Part shown: in pieces, positions 1-8,519 of the stretch | Numbering within the stretch: position 1 is the first letter of the stretch | Layout of the letters: each line of letters opens with the position of its first letter | Origin: Methanocella_A sp964548585 | Lineage (GTDB): Archaea > Halobacteriota > Methanocellia > Methanocellales > Methanocellaceae | DNA length: 64,000 nucleotides | Direction of reading: 5' to 3' | Assembly: GCA_964548585.1 (NCBI GenBank) | Contig: CAZJRS010000001.1 | Location: forward strand, 34,426-98,425 | Position numbers and translations under genes: made by a program | The notes under the pieces: generated by a model | Databases searched by the model: none | Seen by the model: only the letters and a program-made list of their open reading frames with translations | What the model was told of the DNA's origin: nothing

Positions 1-420
1 ATTTGGGGGTGGGTTTCCACTCCCCGTCCCATACTGTCCTCCCATCGTCGGAACTGGTGTGCTTGTCGGCGTAGGAGTCGGCGTTGTGCTGTTAGTAGGT
101 GTTGCATTAGTAGTGGGAGATACCTGTTCGGTTGGAACCGGTTTCAGGGTTGGTGTCAGGGTCGGCACAGCCGTGGCGAGTATTACCGGCGCCTGCGTAG
201 GCTGTGATGCAGGAAGGATCTTACCGATGATCGGGCTGTACAAGTTTTCGGAAGAGCTGATCACAAATCCGCCCAGAAGAACCACAAAGAAGAGCACCAG
301 GAGTAATGCTAAAAGTAATACATTAGACATCTCCCCGGAGAGTCGTTCCTTCAGACGCTCACCCAGGATCTCTTTCCAGTCATTGAGGTCTCGTAACTCT
401 TCCTTAATACTCTTGACCAT
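1..420 (-). CDS. Single-pass membrane protein with Thr/Pro-rich tail (3' end outside window)
   Basis: The reading frame is open from an ATG at 418-420 to the window edge, giving 140 residues with no stop. Residues 1-32 are charged and probably cytoplasmic (starting MVKSIKEELRDLNDWKEILG). Residues about 33-52 form one strongly hydrophobic membrane segment. The rest is a Thr/Pro/Ser-rich extracellular stalk (PTPTPTPTSTPVP) moving into Gly/Asn-rich sequence at the edge. This layout is common in archaeal surface proteins, but no domain is recognisable. A short GGGAG lies upstream of the ATG, and AT-rich TATA-like stretches (TTTTATA) occur at about 475-545 on the same strand. Function unknown. Confidence 0.7.
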   Translation of the reverse strand, partial: MVKSIKEELRDLNDWKEILGERLKERLSGEMSNVLLLALLLVLFFVVLLGGFVISSSENLYSPIIGKILPASQPTQAPVILATAVPTLTPTLKPVPTEQVSPTTNATPTNSTTPTPTPTSTPVPTMGGQYGTGSGNPPPN

Positions 421-575
421 ATACAGGCTCCCAAGTCAGTATGTGCTTACCTGTTCTAAGGCTTTTATCACTGTGAGATATAAAATCTTTCTCTATTGCC
501 GAGAAAGCCATACCGGTTCGAGAATACTATAGCTTTGGCTTATAAAATCGTATTAGCTAAATCAGATTTTAGGTC

Positions 576-2267
576 TTATATGTGCTTCTCCCCGGTCAGG
601 CTGAGGAACGCGTCCTCGAGCGTTGGCTTCTTTACATATATTTCCGCACAGCTGAAGCCCCCTGATTTTATGAGCTCTGCAGCAACGGATATGCTGGCCA
701 CACCATCGCTTTCACCAAGATCCACCAGCACACTATCCCCCTCGATCCGGCTGCGGGGAATCGCCTTTGCGAGCGATTCGAGTGCTTCGGGGCTGCACGC
801 TCGCAAGACCAGCATGTTGCCGCCACCATACCGGTTGATCAGGTCTTCGGGAGCTCCCTCTGCGATGATCCTGCCCCTGTGCAGGATGCAGACCGTATCG
901 GCGAGGTGATACGCCTCGTCCAGATAGTGAGTCGTGAGAAAAACCGTCTTGCCTCGCGCCCTGAGCGCTCTGATCATATCCCAGACCCCCCTCCGCGACC
1001 CCGGATCAAGGCCGGCGGTCGGCTCGTCGAGGAAGACGATCTCCGGATCGTTGACGAGCGCAATGGCGATACCGACCCGCTGCTTCATCCCCCCGGAAAG
1101 GTTCTTAAACAGGACGTCCCTCTCCCCCTGCAGGCCCAGCTCGTCGAGCAGGCGGTTCACCTCGACATGCTCCGGGTACATCCGGGCGAAATAGTCGAGG
1201 TTCTCGTAGACAGTAAGCATGTCGAAGGAGCGGAAGTTTTGGGGAAGCACGCCGATCCGCTGTTTGATCCCGCGGTAGTCCCGCTTTTCGCCCGAGTAAG
1301 GATTGCCGAATTCCGTCCTGATCCCGGTAAGCAAGGCACTGCCCAGTATGCTGACGAAGCCCCTGGTGGGCATCTTAAACAGCTCAAGAATCTCCACGAC
1401 GGTCGTCTTCCCCGCGCCGTTCGGGCCCAGCAAGGCGAAGACCTCACCCTTACGGACGGTGAAGGAGACGCCGTTCAGCGCCGTAAAATTGCCATAGGTC
1501 TTCACCAGGTGCCTCACCTCGATGACGTGTTCGGGCTTGCCGTGGATGCCGTGGTCCCGGACGATCGCGGTGAACATATCCCAGTCTTCCACGGCCTTAG
1601 CTGCCGTAACGTAGTACAGCGCGTCGATGGGGTAAGTCCCGGGAGCGGCATCGCCTCGGATCAGGTCAGAAGCTTCGATCGTAAAGCCGGCCGCTTCCAG
1701 CAGCTTGTCCAGTACGTCTCCTGACAGGTCGGTGAAAGCCTGCAAATGCCCTGCCCGGGCCTCGCCAAAACCCCGGTTGAGCTTGTAATCGGCCATACGC
1801 CGCTGCGACTCGCCCATCATGCTATTATCAGGGTTAACGACGATGAGACGGCCTCCCGGCTTCAGGATACGGCGGGCCTCGCGCAGTGCAGCCGCAGGGT
1901 CGGGAAGGTAGTTCAGTACCAGGGCCAGCAGCACCGAATCGAAGGTATCGTCGGGGAAGGAGGCCTTCACACAGTCTTCCTTCTGAAAAGAGACGTTCCT
2001 TACCCCGGTGAGCCGGACCTTTGCCAGGGCGAGCATATTCTCGCAAATGTCGGTCGCCACGACACTATCGGCGACACTGGCCAGCGCCTCCGTGAAATAG
2101 CCCGCACCGCAGCCCAGTTCGACAGCCCGACACCGGCCTCGCTCCTGAAGGAGCCGATCACGGGCAGACTGACGTATAGTTTTACACAACGTGTTATCCA
2201 TTGTCTCGTCGTACTGGTAAGCCATTGTACACCCCGACTGTTCGCGGTTTTCCGACATACGATACAC
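576..2267 (-). CDS. Fusion protein: SAM-dependent methyltransferase + ABC transporter ATPase
   Basis: The 563-residue product carries two complete enzymes. Residues about 45-200 are a class I (UbiE/Methyltransf_11 type) methyltransferase with motif I ELGCGAGYF at 50-58 and the LKPGGRLIVVNP strand at 135-146. Residues about 248-560 are an ABC ATPase of the ABC-2 export type: Walker A GPNGAGKTT at 281-289, Q-loop Gln343, signature LSGGMKQR at 390-397, Walker B IVFLDEP at 410-416 and H-loop His447. I chose the GTG start at 2265-2267 because AGGAAGGAT precedes it by about 8 bases; an ATG three codons later is the alternative. It lies 30 bases behind another methyltransferase gene, so the two probably form an operon. 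No ABC permease is adjacent in the window. Substrates are unknown; methylation plus export of a small molecule is an inference. Confidence 0.85.
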   Translation of the reverse strand: MYRMSENREQSGCTMAYQYDETMDNTLCKTIRQSARDRLLQERGRCRAVELGCGAGYFTEALASVADSVVATDICENMLALAKVRLTGVRNVSFQKEDCVKASFPDDTFDSVLLALVLNYLPDPAAALREARRILKPGGRLIVVNPDNSMMGESQRRMADYKLNRGFGEARAGHLQAFTDLSGDVLDKLLEAAGFTIEASDLIRGDAAPGTYPIDALYYVTAAKAVEDWDMFTAIVRDHGIHGKPEHVIEVRHLVKTYGNFTALNGVSFTVRKGEVFALLGPNGAGKTTVVEILELFKMPTRGFVSILGSALLTGIRTEFGNPYSGEKRDYRGIKQRIGVLPQNFRSFDMLTVYENLDYFARMYPEHVEVNRLLDELGLQGERDVLFKNLSGGMKQRVGIAIALVNDPEIVFLDEPTAGLDPGSRRGVWDMIRALRARGKTVFLTTHYLDEAYHLADTVCILHRGRIIAEGAPEDLINRYGGGNMLVLRACSPEALESLAKAIPRSRIEGDSVLVDLGESDGVASISVAAELIKSGGFSCAEIYVKKPTLEDAFLSLTGEKHI

Positions 2268-2297
2268 CGTACTTATCCTTCCTGGTCCACTTTTCCA

Positions 2298-3251
2298 TCA
2301 CCTGAGAACCGCATATGCAAAGGAAAGCAGAGTTTTGACCGGTCTACCCTCGTTTTTTCCATGCAGGTAGGCCGTCCGGTAATCTCCACTGGTCATCTTT
2401 TGCCGCAAGGTGAAGCCCCTCTCGTGAAGGAACGCTTCGAGTGCTACTTCCTCGATGCCGAACAGAAAGGGCTCGCCCGCGTCTGTCACGCCTTTTTGCC
2501 AGTTCCGGCCGGCATCCTGCTTGCAGGTTCCATCCACCACTGATGCAGGGATATAATCGAAGACTACGGCGCTGCCCTTGCCCGAATTGTTGAAGATGAA
2601 AGCCAGCAGTCCGTCGACCGCCGGAGGTGGAAGATACATCAAGAGCCCCTCTGCGAGAAAGAGTGTTTTCCGGGACCGATCGTAGCCGCACTCTGCGAGC
2701 CTCTGGCCAAGATCATCCGCCGCCAGGTCAACGGGCAGGTAAGTGACGTGGCCCGGCAGCACGCCGAAGATCTCCCGGACCTTGGCTGTCTTCAGCTTCT
2801 GGGTGGCCGGGTTATCGACCTCGAAGACCCGGATGTGCCCCATCCCTTCGATCCGGTAAGCGCGGGAATCGTACCCGGCGCCCAGTATTACGAGCTGCTC
2901 CAGGCCATCGGCGATCGATGCTTTCACCACATCATCAAAGTACATCACCCGGACCAGGCAGGAGACACCAACACCCGGGACCAGCCGCTCGGACTGCTCC
3001 GCCACCGCCCGCAACTCGGCCATATGGCTGCTAAAGTATTCCATGGTTTCCCGACTGATGAAGCGGAAGGCGTAAGGGTCGTAACAGATACGTTCCCCCT
3101 CCGGCCTACGGGATTCCACTGCCCTGACGATGGCAATGGTCTCCGCAGTTTTGCTCGGACCCCTGCCCCTGCTGCCATTCTCGATTACCTCTTTGCCATT
3201 TGTCTGCTGCATAGCCAGTCTCCGTACGATCTGATCCCAAGGAACAGTCAT
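2298..3251 (-). CDS. Class I SAM-dependent methyltransferase, leucine carboxyl methyltransferase-like family
   Basis: The 317-residue protein has the family pattern of putative small-molecule O-methyltransferases related to leucine carboxyl methyltransferase: an N-terminal GPSKTAETIAIVRAVES segment, the SAM-binding motif LGAGYDSRAYR at about 123-133, the acidic FEVDNPATQKLK strand and a LFLAEGLLMYLP motif. This family is common in actinobacteria and soil organisms and acts on small acids or polyketides; the substrate here cannot be told. The next gene on the same strand starts 30 bases on and also contains a methyltransferase domain. A perfect palindrome sits just upstream of the start codon, suggesting repressor control. 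An ATG at residue 14 (MQQTNGK) is a possible alternative start. Confidence 0.85.
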   Translation of the reverse strand: MTVPWDQIVRRLAMQQTNGKEVIENGSRGRGPSKTAETIAIVRAVESRRPEGERICYDPYAFRFISRETMEYFSSHMAELRAVAEQSERLVPGVGVSCLVRVMYFDDVVKASIADGLEQLVILGAGYDSRAYRIEGMGHIRVFEVDNPATQKLKTAKVREIFGVLPGHVTYLPVDLAADDLGQRLAECGYDRSRKTLFLAEGLLMYLPPPAVDGLLAFIFNNSGKGSAVVFDYIPASVVDGTCKQDAGRNWQKGVTDAGEPFLFGIEEVALEAFLHERGFTLRQKMTSGDYRTAYLHGKNEGRPVKTLLSFAYAVLR

Positions 3252-3262
3252 CGATTCATTCT

Positions 3263-3282
3263 ATTTCAATATGTATTGAAAT
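3263..3282. promoter_or_regulatory. Perfect 20-base palindrome, probable operator of the methyltransferase operon
   Basis: ATTTCAATA and TATTGAAAT form 9-base perfect arms around a 2-base centre. The site lies 12-31 bases upstream of the methyltransferase ATG (3251), with an AT-rich TATA-like TTTAATAA (about 3287-3295) immediately further upstream on the minus strand. This position would overlap the transcription start, which is where archaeal repressors usually bind. No regulator gene is adjacent. Confidence 0.5.
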
Positions 3283-3508
3283 ACAAGTTATTAAACGTTT
3301 CGTGTATGCTGATGCGTACACATGTTGACGGCAATAAACCTGGACACAAGACTGTGTATCGGTCAGGTTGAAGATGGCAGGGATAACCGGTAAGCAGTTA
3401 CTCTGTTTGGGCATACAGGACTTTATAAGAGCTTAGGACCTACAGAGTGCCAGCTCAGTGAAACACTTATCGGACCTAATGTTAGATGCAGGAAAACAAA
3501 GAACTTAG

Positions 3509-3583
3509 TGGGGCCACCCGGATTTGAACCGGGGTCTCAAGACCCCCAGTCTTGAAGGATGGACCAGTCTACCCTATGGCCCC
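3509..3583 (-). tRNA. tRNA-Pro (GGG)
   Basis: Reading the minus strand gives a full cloverleaf. The 7-bp acceptor is GGGGCCA/TGGCCCC. The D arm pairs GGGT with ATCC. The anticodon stem CAAGA/TCTTG holds the loop CTGGGGG (U33, anticodon GGG), and the T arm is CCCGG-TTCAAAT-CCGGG. The discriminator base is A and CCA is not encoded, as usual in archaea. A TATA-like AATATATAC lies at about 3618-3628, roughly 40 bases upstream. Confidence 0.95.
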
Positions 3584-3832
3584 ATAATGAACTAAGCGTA
3601 CTGTTAAACGGTCTTTCACGTATATATTATTTCCGCCCGCACAAGACGCTGGCTCATCCTCGAATGTGTTGGGTTCGCCTATAAATTATAACCAAAAGTA
3701 CAAAAAGGCAAAGGTATTATTAAATCATACAGTATCCGGCTGAATCAGTTCGAAATGTAGACAGATGCCGTTATTGGACAAGATCGGAAGCCTGGCTTTT
3801 AGTAAGTATATGAGATGATTAGTGGTGTGGAT

Positions 3833-4399
3833 ATGGACCGGATAGAACTCGACGACAGAGACCGTAAAATCATCGCGCTATTCGAGCAGAACCCAACGAT
3901 TTCCCAGGCGGAGATCGCACAGCACGTAGGTCTGTCGCAACCCACAGTCGGTGCCAGGATGAATAAGCTAAAAGAATCAGGCGCCGTCGTTACCAGTGTG
4001 GGAATGGACCTGAAAAAAATCGGCCTCAACATGGCCAAAGTCGAGATCACAACCAAGGACTCCAATGAGATCATCGATCGCTTTAAAAACTGCCCTTACT
4101 TCTTAAACGCCCTCATCGTCTCCGGCCGGGAAAACCTGTGCCTGTTTTTCGCCGCAGAAGACATTTCGACCATCGAGGCGCTCGTGGATCGCCACCTCAG
4201 AAGTAACCCATCGGTTTCCAACGTTAACTTCGGCATTATCATATCATCAGTGCAAAACATGACAACGCAAATCAAGATGGGCTTCGAAAAAACAGAAAAA
4301 TCACCCTGCGGCTTCGACTGCGCAGAATGCCAGTACTATGCCCACAACAGGTGCCTCGGCTGCCCGTTGACAAAGTATTACAAAGGTACGTTTTGGTAA
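3833..4399 (+). CDS. Lrp/AsnC-family transcription regulator with a C-terminal cysteine cluster
   Basis: The N-terminal ~50 residues form a winged helix-turn-helix (DRKIIALFEQNPTISQAEIA, then LSQPTVGARMNKLKESG) typical of Lrp/AsnC DNA-binding domains. The middle (about 60-140) resembles the RAM ligand-binding fold. The last 30 residues add CGFDCAECQYYAHNRCLGCP, with four cysteine pairs resembling the Cys pattern of the DUF3795 metal-binding module. A metal or redox-sensing regulator is therefore likely by inference. I chose the ATG at 3833 because GGTG lies about 7 bases upstream; another ATG at 3815 would add six residues. It stands alone between tRNA-Pro and a repeat element, so its target is unknown. 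Confidence 0.85.
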   Translation: MDRIELDDRDRKIIALFEQNPTISQAEIAQHVGLSQPTVGARMNKLKESGAVVTSVGMDLKKIGLNMAKVEITTKDSNEIIDRFKNCPYFLNALIVSGRENLCLFFAAEDISTIEALVDRHLRSNPSVSNVNFGIIISSVQNMTTQIKMGFEKTEKSPCGFDCAECQYYAHNRCLGCPLTKYYKGTFW

Positions 4400-4504
4400 G
4401 AATTATAAAATAATCGCGGTGCTGCCGTACTGCTGTGTTGAATAATTCGGAATTTGATCAATTTTGAATCAAGCCGTTGTATTGGTATGTCCTAACAATA
4501 CGAT

Positions 4505-4652
4505 CGCTGCGCTGTGCCTGAACACAGATTTCACGGATTGCTCAGATCGACACAGATTTTTTGAAAAAAGGTTTGAAGCTATCCGATTTTTTTATTAGTA
4601 TCTGTGCCAATTGGTGGGGTCTGTGAAATCTGTGTTCAGGCACAGCGCAGCG
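4505..4652. repeat. Long inverted-repeat element, copy A
   Basis: Perfect 30-base arms (4505-4534 and 4623-4652) flank an 88-base AT-rich interior. The arms share the core CGCTGCGCTGTGCCTG with copies at 10150-10375 and 63906-63965. Flanking sequence is conserved outside the arms too: GTTTACCTTC follows both this copy and the one at 63.9 kb. The rest of the 4400-4739 intergenic stretch holds no gene. It behaves like a MITE-like or REP-like dispersed element. Confidence 0.85.
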
Positions 4653-4739
4653 TTGGTTTACCTTCACGGTACAGGTACAACATTTTCTTCAATATCATTA
4701 ATCAACGCAGCACCGCAGTGCCGCTGTTGTTAGAGGTCA

Positions 4740-5645
4740 CTAGAACTTACTTAAGTATGTATATACGGCCATGGCTGCTTTTGCCCCTTCTCCGGCTGCT
4801 ACGACGACCTGTTTTTGTGGTACGTCGGTTACGTCGCCGCAGGCGTAGATGCCGGGTACGTTTGTCTGGCAGTATTCGTCGATGAGGATTTCGCCGCGGT
4901 CATTGGTCTTTACCAGGTTTTTGAGGAATGCGGTGTTGGGGTCCTGGCCGATCTCTACGAAGACGCCCCCTACGTGCAAGGTTTTGATCTCGTCGGACCG
5001 GGATTTGATCTGGATGGACTCTACGAAATCGGTCCCGGCGATCCGTTCTACCGTGTAGCCTTGAAGGACGGTCACTTTTGGGTCGGCCAGGATTCGGTCC
5101 GAGAGGATCTGGTCGGATTTTAGTTTGCTGCGCACGATCATGTATATTTTGGATGCGACGTGGGCCATCTCAAGCACGGATTCGGCTGCAGCGTTTCCTC
5201 CGCCTACGATGGCGACGTCGGTGTCGGCGAATAGAGGTCCGTCACAGGTTGTGCAGTAGCTGACTCCTCGGTTCAAAAACTCGTTTTCGCCTGGGGCTCC
5301 GATCTCTCGCCAGTGGGCTCCCGATGCCACGATGATGACCCGTGAATCATAGGTTTTACCTCCGGCGGTGATCGTCCGGAAACGGTCGCCAATGCGCTCG
5401 ATACTCGCGACCCGGTCGATCTTGATCTCGACAGCTAAAAGTTTTAGCTGGTCTTTCATTTTTTCCGCCAGTTGTTTACCCGGGACACCTTCAAATCCCG
5501 GGTAGTTCTCGATATTGCCACTTTTGCTCATCTGGCCGCCAAGCGAATCCGAGACGATCTCGACGGACAAACCTTTTCTCTTCGAATATAGCGCTGCAGT
5601 CAGGCCTGCCGGGCCGGCTCCTATGATTACTACATCAAGCGTCAA
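4740..5645 (-). CDS. trxB: Thioredoxin reductase (NAD(P)H, FAD)
   Basis: The 301-residue flavoenzyme has all family motifs: FAD-binding IIGAGPAGLTAALYS at 7-21, the redox-active CTTC (Cys131, Cys134), a second nucleotide-binding motif VGGGNAAAES near 150, and the C-terminal FAD motif GIYACGDVTDVPQKQ. It passes electrons from reduced nicotinamide (or F420H2 in some methanogens) to a thioredoxin or glutaredoxin-like partner. The start is TTG at 5643-5645, supported by AGGTG about 6 bases upstream; no ATG fits as well. The glutaredoxin-like gene ends 25 bases before it, so the two are probably co-transcribed and form a redox pair. Confidence 0.92.
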   Translation of the reverse strand: MTLDVVIIGAGPAGLTAALYSKRKGLSVEIVSDSLGGQMSKSGNIENYPGFEGVPGKQLAEKMKDQLKLLAVEIKIDRVASIERIGDRFRTITAGGKTYDSRVIIVASGAHWREIGAPGENEFLNRGVSYCTTCDGPLFADTDVAIVGGGNAAAESVLEMAHVASKIYMIVRSKLKSDQILSDRILADPKVTVLQGYTVERIAGTDFVESIQIKSRSDEIKTLHVGGVFVEIGQDPNTAFLKNLVKTNDRGEILIDEYCQTNVPGIYACGDVTDVPQKQVVVAAGEGAKAAMAVYTYLSKF

Positions 5646-5670
5646 TCGTTACACCTATTTTTGTTATGGA

Positions 5671-5907
5671 TCAATGGCTTGATAATAGCTTATTAATTTT
5701 CGGTGGATTGAAGCCTACCATGACCTGGTCATCGATGATGATCAAAGGACATACATCAACTCCGTAATGCTTAACCATCTCAGCATGAGCCGGCTTGTTC
5801 TTCATGATGTCGATATCCTCGAACTGAACGCCTTTCGACTTCAGGAATGCTTTAGCCCTGTTACAGTCTTCGCACAGAGTCTTAGTGTAGATCCTGATTT
5901 TCTTCAT
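5671..5907 (-). CDS. Glutaredoxin/NrdH-like small redox protein
   Basis: This 78-residue protein has a thioredoxin fold: a beta strand KKIRIYTK, the active-site CEDC at Cys12-Cys15, a helix, and a cis-proline region (VCPLIIIDD) before the final helix. The size and motif match NrdH-type or methanogen glutaredoxin-like proteins that are reduced by thioredoxin reductase rather than glutathione. It lies immediately upstream of trxB on the same strand, which supports a direct partnership. The target proteins are unknown. Confidence 0.85.
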   Translation of the reverse strand: MKKIRIYTKTLCEDCNRAKAFLKSKGVQFEDIDIMKNKPAHAEMVKHYGVDVCPLIIIDDQVMVGFNPPKINKLLSSH

Positions 5908-5973
5908 TTAAAACCTCACAGTGTATTTTTCGAACGTAATATGATAGCTTATTCTCCTGTAGATAGCGGCCAT

Positions 5974-7878
5974 TCAGGTAGTCGCCTGCTCCCCGGCTTC
6001 TGCCCGGGCCGGATCAAGGTCCCGTGAGATGTGCTCCAGCCCCAGCGTCTGCAGTTTTTCCCGGGTCGGTATACCGTCTCGGTCCCAGCCTCTTGCCTGG
6101 TAATATGCGTCCAGCATGGGATCAAGGTGTACAACACTGCCACGGGGAGGCCCGGAAGGAGCATGCTCGGTTGTGAGTCGGTCCGGAAGCCGATCGTCTT
6201 TTCTACCGAAGCCTTCCCGGACGTTGAAGGCCCGCTGGAGGTTCCAGATCCGCTCGCCGGCAAGCAGCAGACTGTCTGTGTCATACTGGAAGCCGGTAAG
6301 GGCGGACAGGTGACGGGCATACTGGCCGGGCTCGACGGAGTACCCGATAATCGTAAACATACAGCACACGAGAGAATTTACTGCCACAGAATAATGCTGG
6401 GCAGGCACCATCCACGCAACCGCCCCGGTTTCGGAAACGGGATCGTACTGTTCAGGCATGTGAAGCTCTTTCGACCGGAAGCCCATACACTCAGTCACCG
6501 AAGCGTACGGCCGCAGGTCATCCCCTCCCCGGTTGTCAACTGCATATTGCAGGGCCATGGCCTTACTACCCCGGGCTTCGAAGCCGGGCAGGCCCATATT
6601 CTTCACTGCCATGACGTATCGGTCCGAACCTTTTCCAATCTTCCCGGAGGCTTCAGCCAGGCCGTCGGCCAGTACGGCGCCGAACTCCATACGTGTGGCG
6701 ATTTTAGGTATCATCGCGACAATTGCCCTATGGTTTCCGAACCTGAGATCGATTCCACGGGTATCGTTGCGATCGATGATACCTCGCTCGTACAGTTCCA
6801 TTGCCCATGCGATGGTATCTCCGGTAGTCACGGCATCCAGGCCATACTGGTCACACCACAGGTTAGCCTGGGCAATCGCCTCAAGGTTGCCGTTGCCGCA
6901 CTGCGATCCGAGAGCGACGGCAGCATCGTAGTCAGGGCCTTTTCCCCGGGTGCCGTGATATGGCCCGTATTCCACGCTGACAAGTCGTGTGCAGTGAATG
7001 TTACAGCAGAAGCAGCCGCGAGTCCGGGTCAGAATCGTCTCAGCCATCTTCTGCCCGGATATTTCATGCGCCTGGTCAAACGTGCCGGACTGGTTGTTCC
7101 GGGTAGGGAGTGCACCGTGCTGGTTTATTATATCTACAATACCTGTGGCCCCGTATTTCGGTAGCAGGTCTCCGGAGAGTACGTTATCATACGTGCTCTG
7201 TAAGAGCTCATCCATCGACTGATGGTACTCCCGAGGGTCGGCCGCGTAGAAGCTCTGGGTACCTCGTACTGCAATGGCTTTGAGCTTTTTTGAACCCATC
7301 ACAGCACCGGGTCCGCCTCTGGCTGCCGACCGCTGGCGATCGTTCTGTATGCTGGCGAATTTCACGAGGTTTTCCCCGGCGGGGCCGATGGATGTAATGC
7401 TGACCTTTTTGTCGTGAAGCTGATCCTTGAGGAGCGCGTCAGTCTGGAAAATATCACTGCCCCATATGCCGCTTGCATCGTACAGTTCAGGATGGCCGTC
7501 GTCGATAAACAGGTAAACCGGCTTCTCACTCTGCCCCTGCACGATAAGACCGTCGTAGCCAGCCAGCTTCAGCTGAGTACCCCAATAGCCGCCTGCATGA
7601 GAGGTATTCTGACAGCCGGTAAGCGGTGACCTGGTAGTCACACAGTGCCGACCTGAAGTCGGCGCAAGCGACCCGGTTACTGGACCGGTCATGAAAATCA
7701 GCTTGTTCGCCGGCCCCAGAGCGTCTATGCCGGGAGCCACTTCGTCGTACAGGTACTTGGTGCCGAGGCCCTCGCCCCCGATAAATTCACGAAGCGTGGC
7801 ATCGTCGGGCCGGTCAATGCTAAACTGGCCCGTACTAAGGTCTACTCGAAGGATTTTCCCGGTGTACCCCCCTGGCAT
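5974..7878 (-). CDS. Aldehyde:ferredoxin oxidoreductase family protein (tungstopterin enzyme)
   Basis: The 634-residue sequence matches the AOR family from end to end. The N-terminal GKILRVDLSTG and EFIGGEGLGTKYLYDEV belong to the pterin-binding domain. RGGPGAVMGSKKLKAIAVRG follows near 187-206, and the Fe-S ligands are CxxCxxxC (Cys289, Cys292, Cys296) plus a late cysteine in NSLVCCMFT. The family oxidises aldehydes to acids with ferredoxin as acceptor, using a tungsten bis-pterin cofactor. The start lies four bases after the stop of the ferredoxin gene, whose last codons supply the GGGGTGA ribosome site, so the two are translationally linked. Which aldehyde it uses cannot be told. Confidence 0.92.
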   Translation of the reverse strand: MPGGYTGKILRVDLSTGQFSIDRPDDATLREFIGGEGLGTKYLYDEVAPGIDALGPANKLIFMTGPVTGSLAPTSGRHCVTTRSPLTGCQNTSHAGGYWGTQLKLAGYDGLIVQGQSEKPVYLFIDDGHPELYDASGIWGSDIFQTDALLKDQLHDKKVSITSIGPAGENLVKFASIQNDRQRSAARGGPGAVMGSKKLKAIAVRGTQSFYAADPREYHQSMDELLQSTYDNVLSGDLLPKYGATGIVDIINQHGALPTRNNQSGTFDQAHEISGQKMAETILTRTRGCFCCNIHCTRLVSVEYGPYHGTRGKGPDYDAAVALGSQCGNGNLEAIAQANLWCDQYGLDAVTTGDTIAWAMELYERGIIDRNDTRGIDLRFGNHRAIVAMIPKIATRMEFGAVLADGLAEASGKIGKGSDRYVMAVKNMGLPGFEARGSKAMALQYAVDNRGGDDLRPYASVTECMGFRSKELHMPEQYDPVSETGAVAWMVPAQHYSVAVNSLVCCMFTIIGYSVEPGQYARHLSALTGFQYDTDSLLLAGERIWNLQRAFNVREGFGRKDDRLPDRLTTEHAPSGPPRGSVVHLDPMLDAYYQARGWDRDGIPTREKLQTLGLEHISRDLDPARAEAGEQATT

Positions 7879-7882
7879 CTGA

Positions 7883-8299
7883 TCACCCCGGCACCCAGCT
7901 CAGCGCATTTGTCGGACAGTATTTTACGCACTGGGGCTCTCCCAGGCAGAAATCACACTTCCGGGGCATTCGCAAGTCGGAGAAAAACTGAAGCACGCCG
8001 GTTGGACAAACCTGAACACATTCCCCGCACCCCACACACTTATCCTCATCCAGACGGAAAATTCCCTGCTCGCTGGTTGTCAAAATAGTGGGGTCCTGGT
8101 AGATCGCATCCATAGGACATGCGTCAGCACATCGACCACACTGGATACATATCCGAATCTTGTGAACATCAGGATACTCCAGGTCGACGATAATCCTCCC
8201 CCGGGCAGGGTTAAAAGCCTCTTCATGCGCCCATGTGCAGATGGACTCACACCGGTGGCAGTGAATACAAACGTGGTCATTCTTAGTCAGCCTGGCCAT
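7883..8299 (-). CDS. Four-cluster polyferredoxin, electron partner of the AOR
   Basis: The 138-residue protein carries 16 cysteines arranged as four [4Fe-4S] sites: Cys11-14-17-21, Cys51-54-57-61, Cys88-91-94-98 and Cys115-118-124-128. This HycB/DmsB-like layout is typical of the small subunit that wires an oxidoreductase to soluble carriers. Its stop overlaps the ribosome-binding site of the downstream AOR gene, so the two are almost certainly a complex. The paired gene order resembles the WOR5-type enzymes that have a dedicated Fe-S subunit. Confidence 0.92.
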   Translation of the reverse strand: MARLTKNDHVCIHCHRCESICTWAHEEAFNPARGRIIVDLEYPDVHKIRICIQCGRCADACPMDAIYQDPTILTTSEQGIFRLDEDKCVGCGECVQVCPTGVLQFFSDLRMPRKCDFCLGEPQCVKYCPTNALSWVPG

Positions 8300-8411
8300 A
8301 TCCCAATCCCCGACATATATCGTGAGATTTCGGCTGCGCGATTAAAACGTTAAGTAAAAGTTTCTACGAATGCGATCAGATAAGCGGCTGAATCTTAAAA
8401 AACAAATGAAT

Positions 8412-8440
8412 GCTGTGCCGTGAGCACAGCGCAGCGATCG
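8412..8440. repeat. Fragment of the dispersed hairpin repeat family, copy B
   Basis: A short hairpin GCTGTGC-CGTGA-GCACAGC runs straight into GCAGCGATCG, the same terminal sequence as copies C and D. Most of the interior is missing, so this looks like an internally deleted copy. The rest of 8300-8519 holds no gene. Confidence 0.55.
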
Positions 8441-8519
8441 TGCAGTTGTCGCGCACTATAGATTCAGTCAGAAATTCACAGAGCCACGTTCGGATTATTT
8501 GCGACACGATTCGGAGTAA

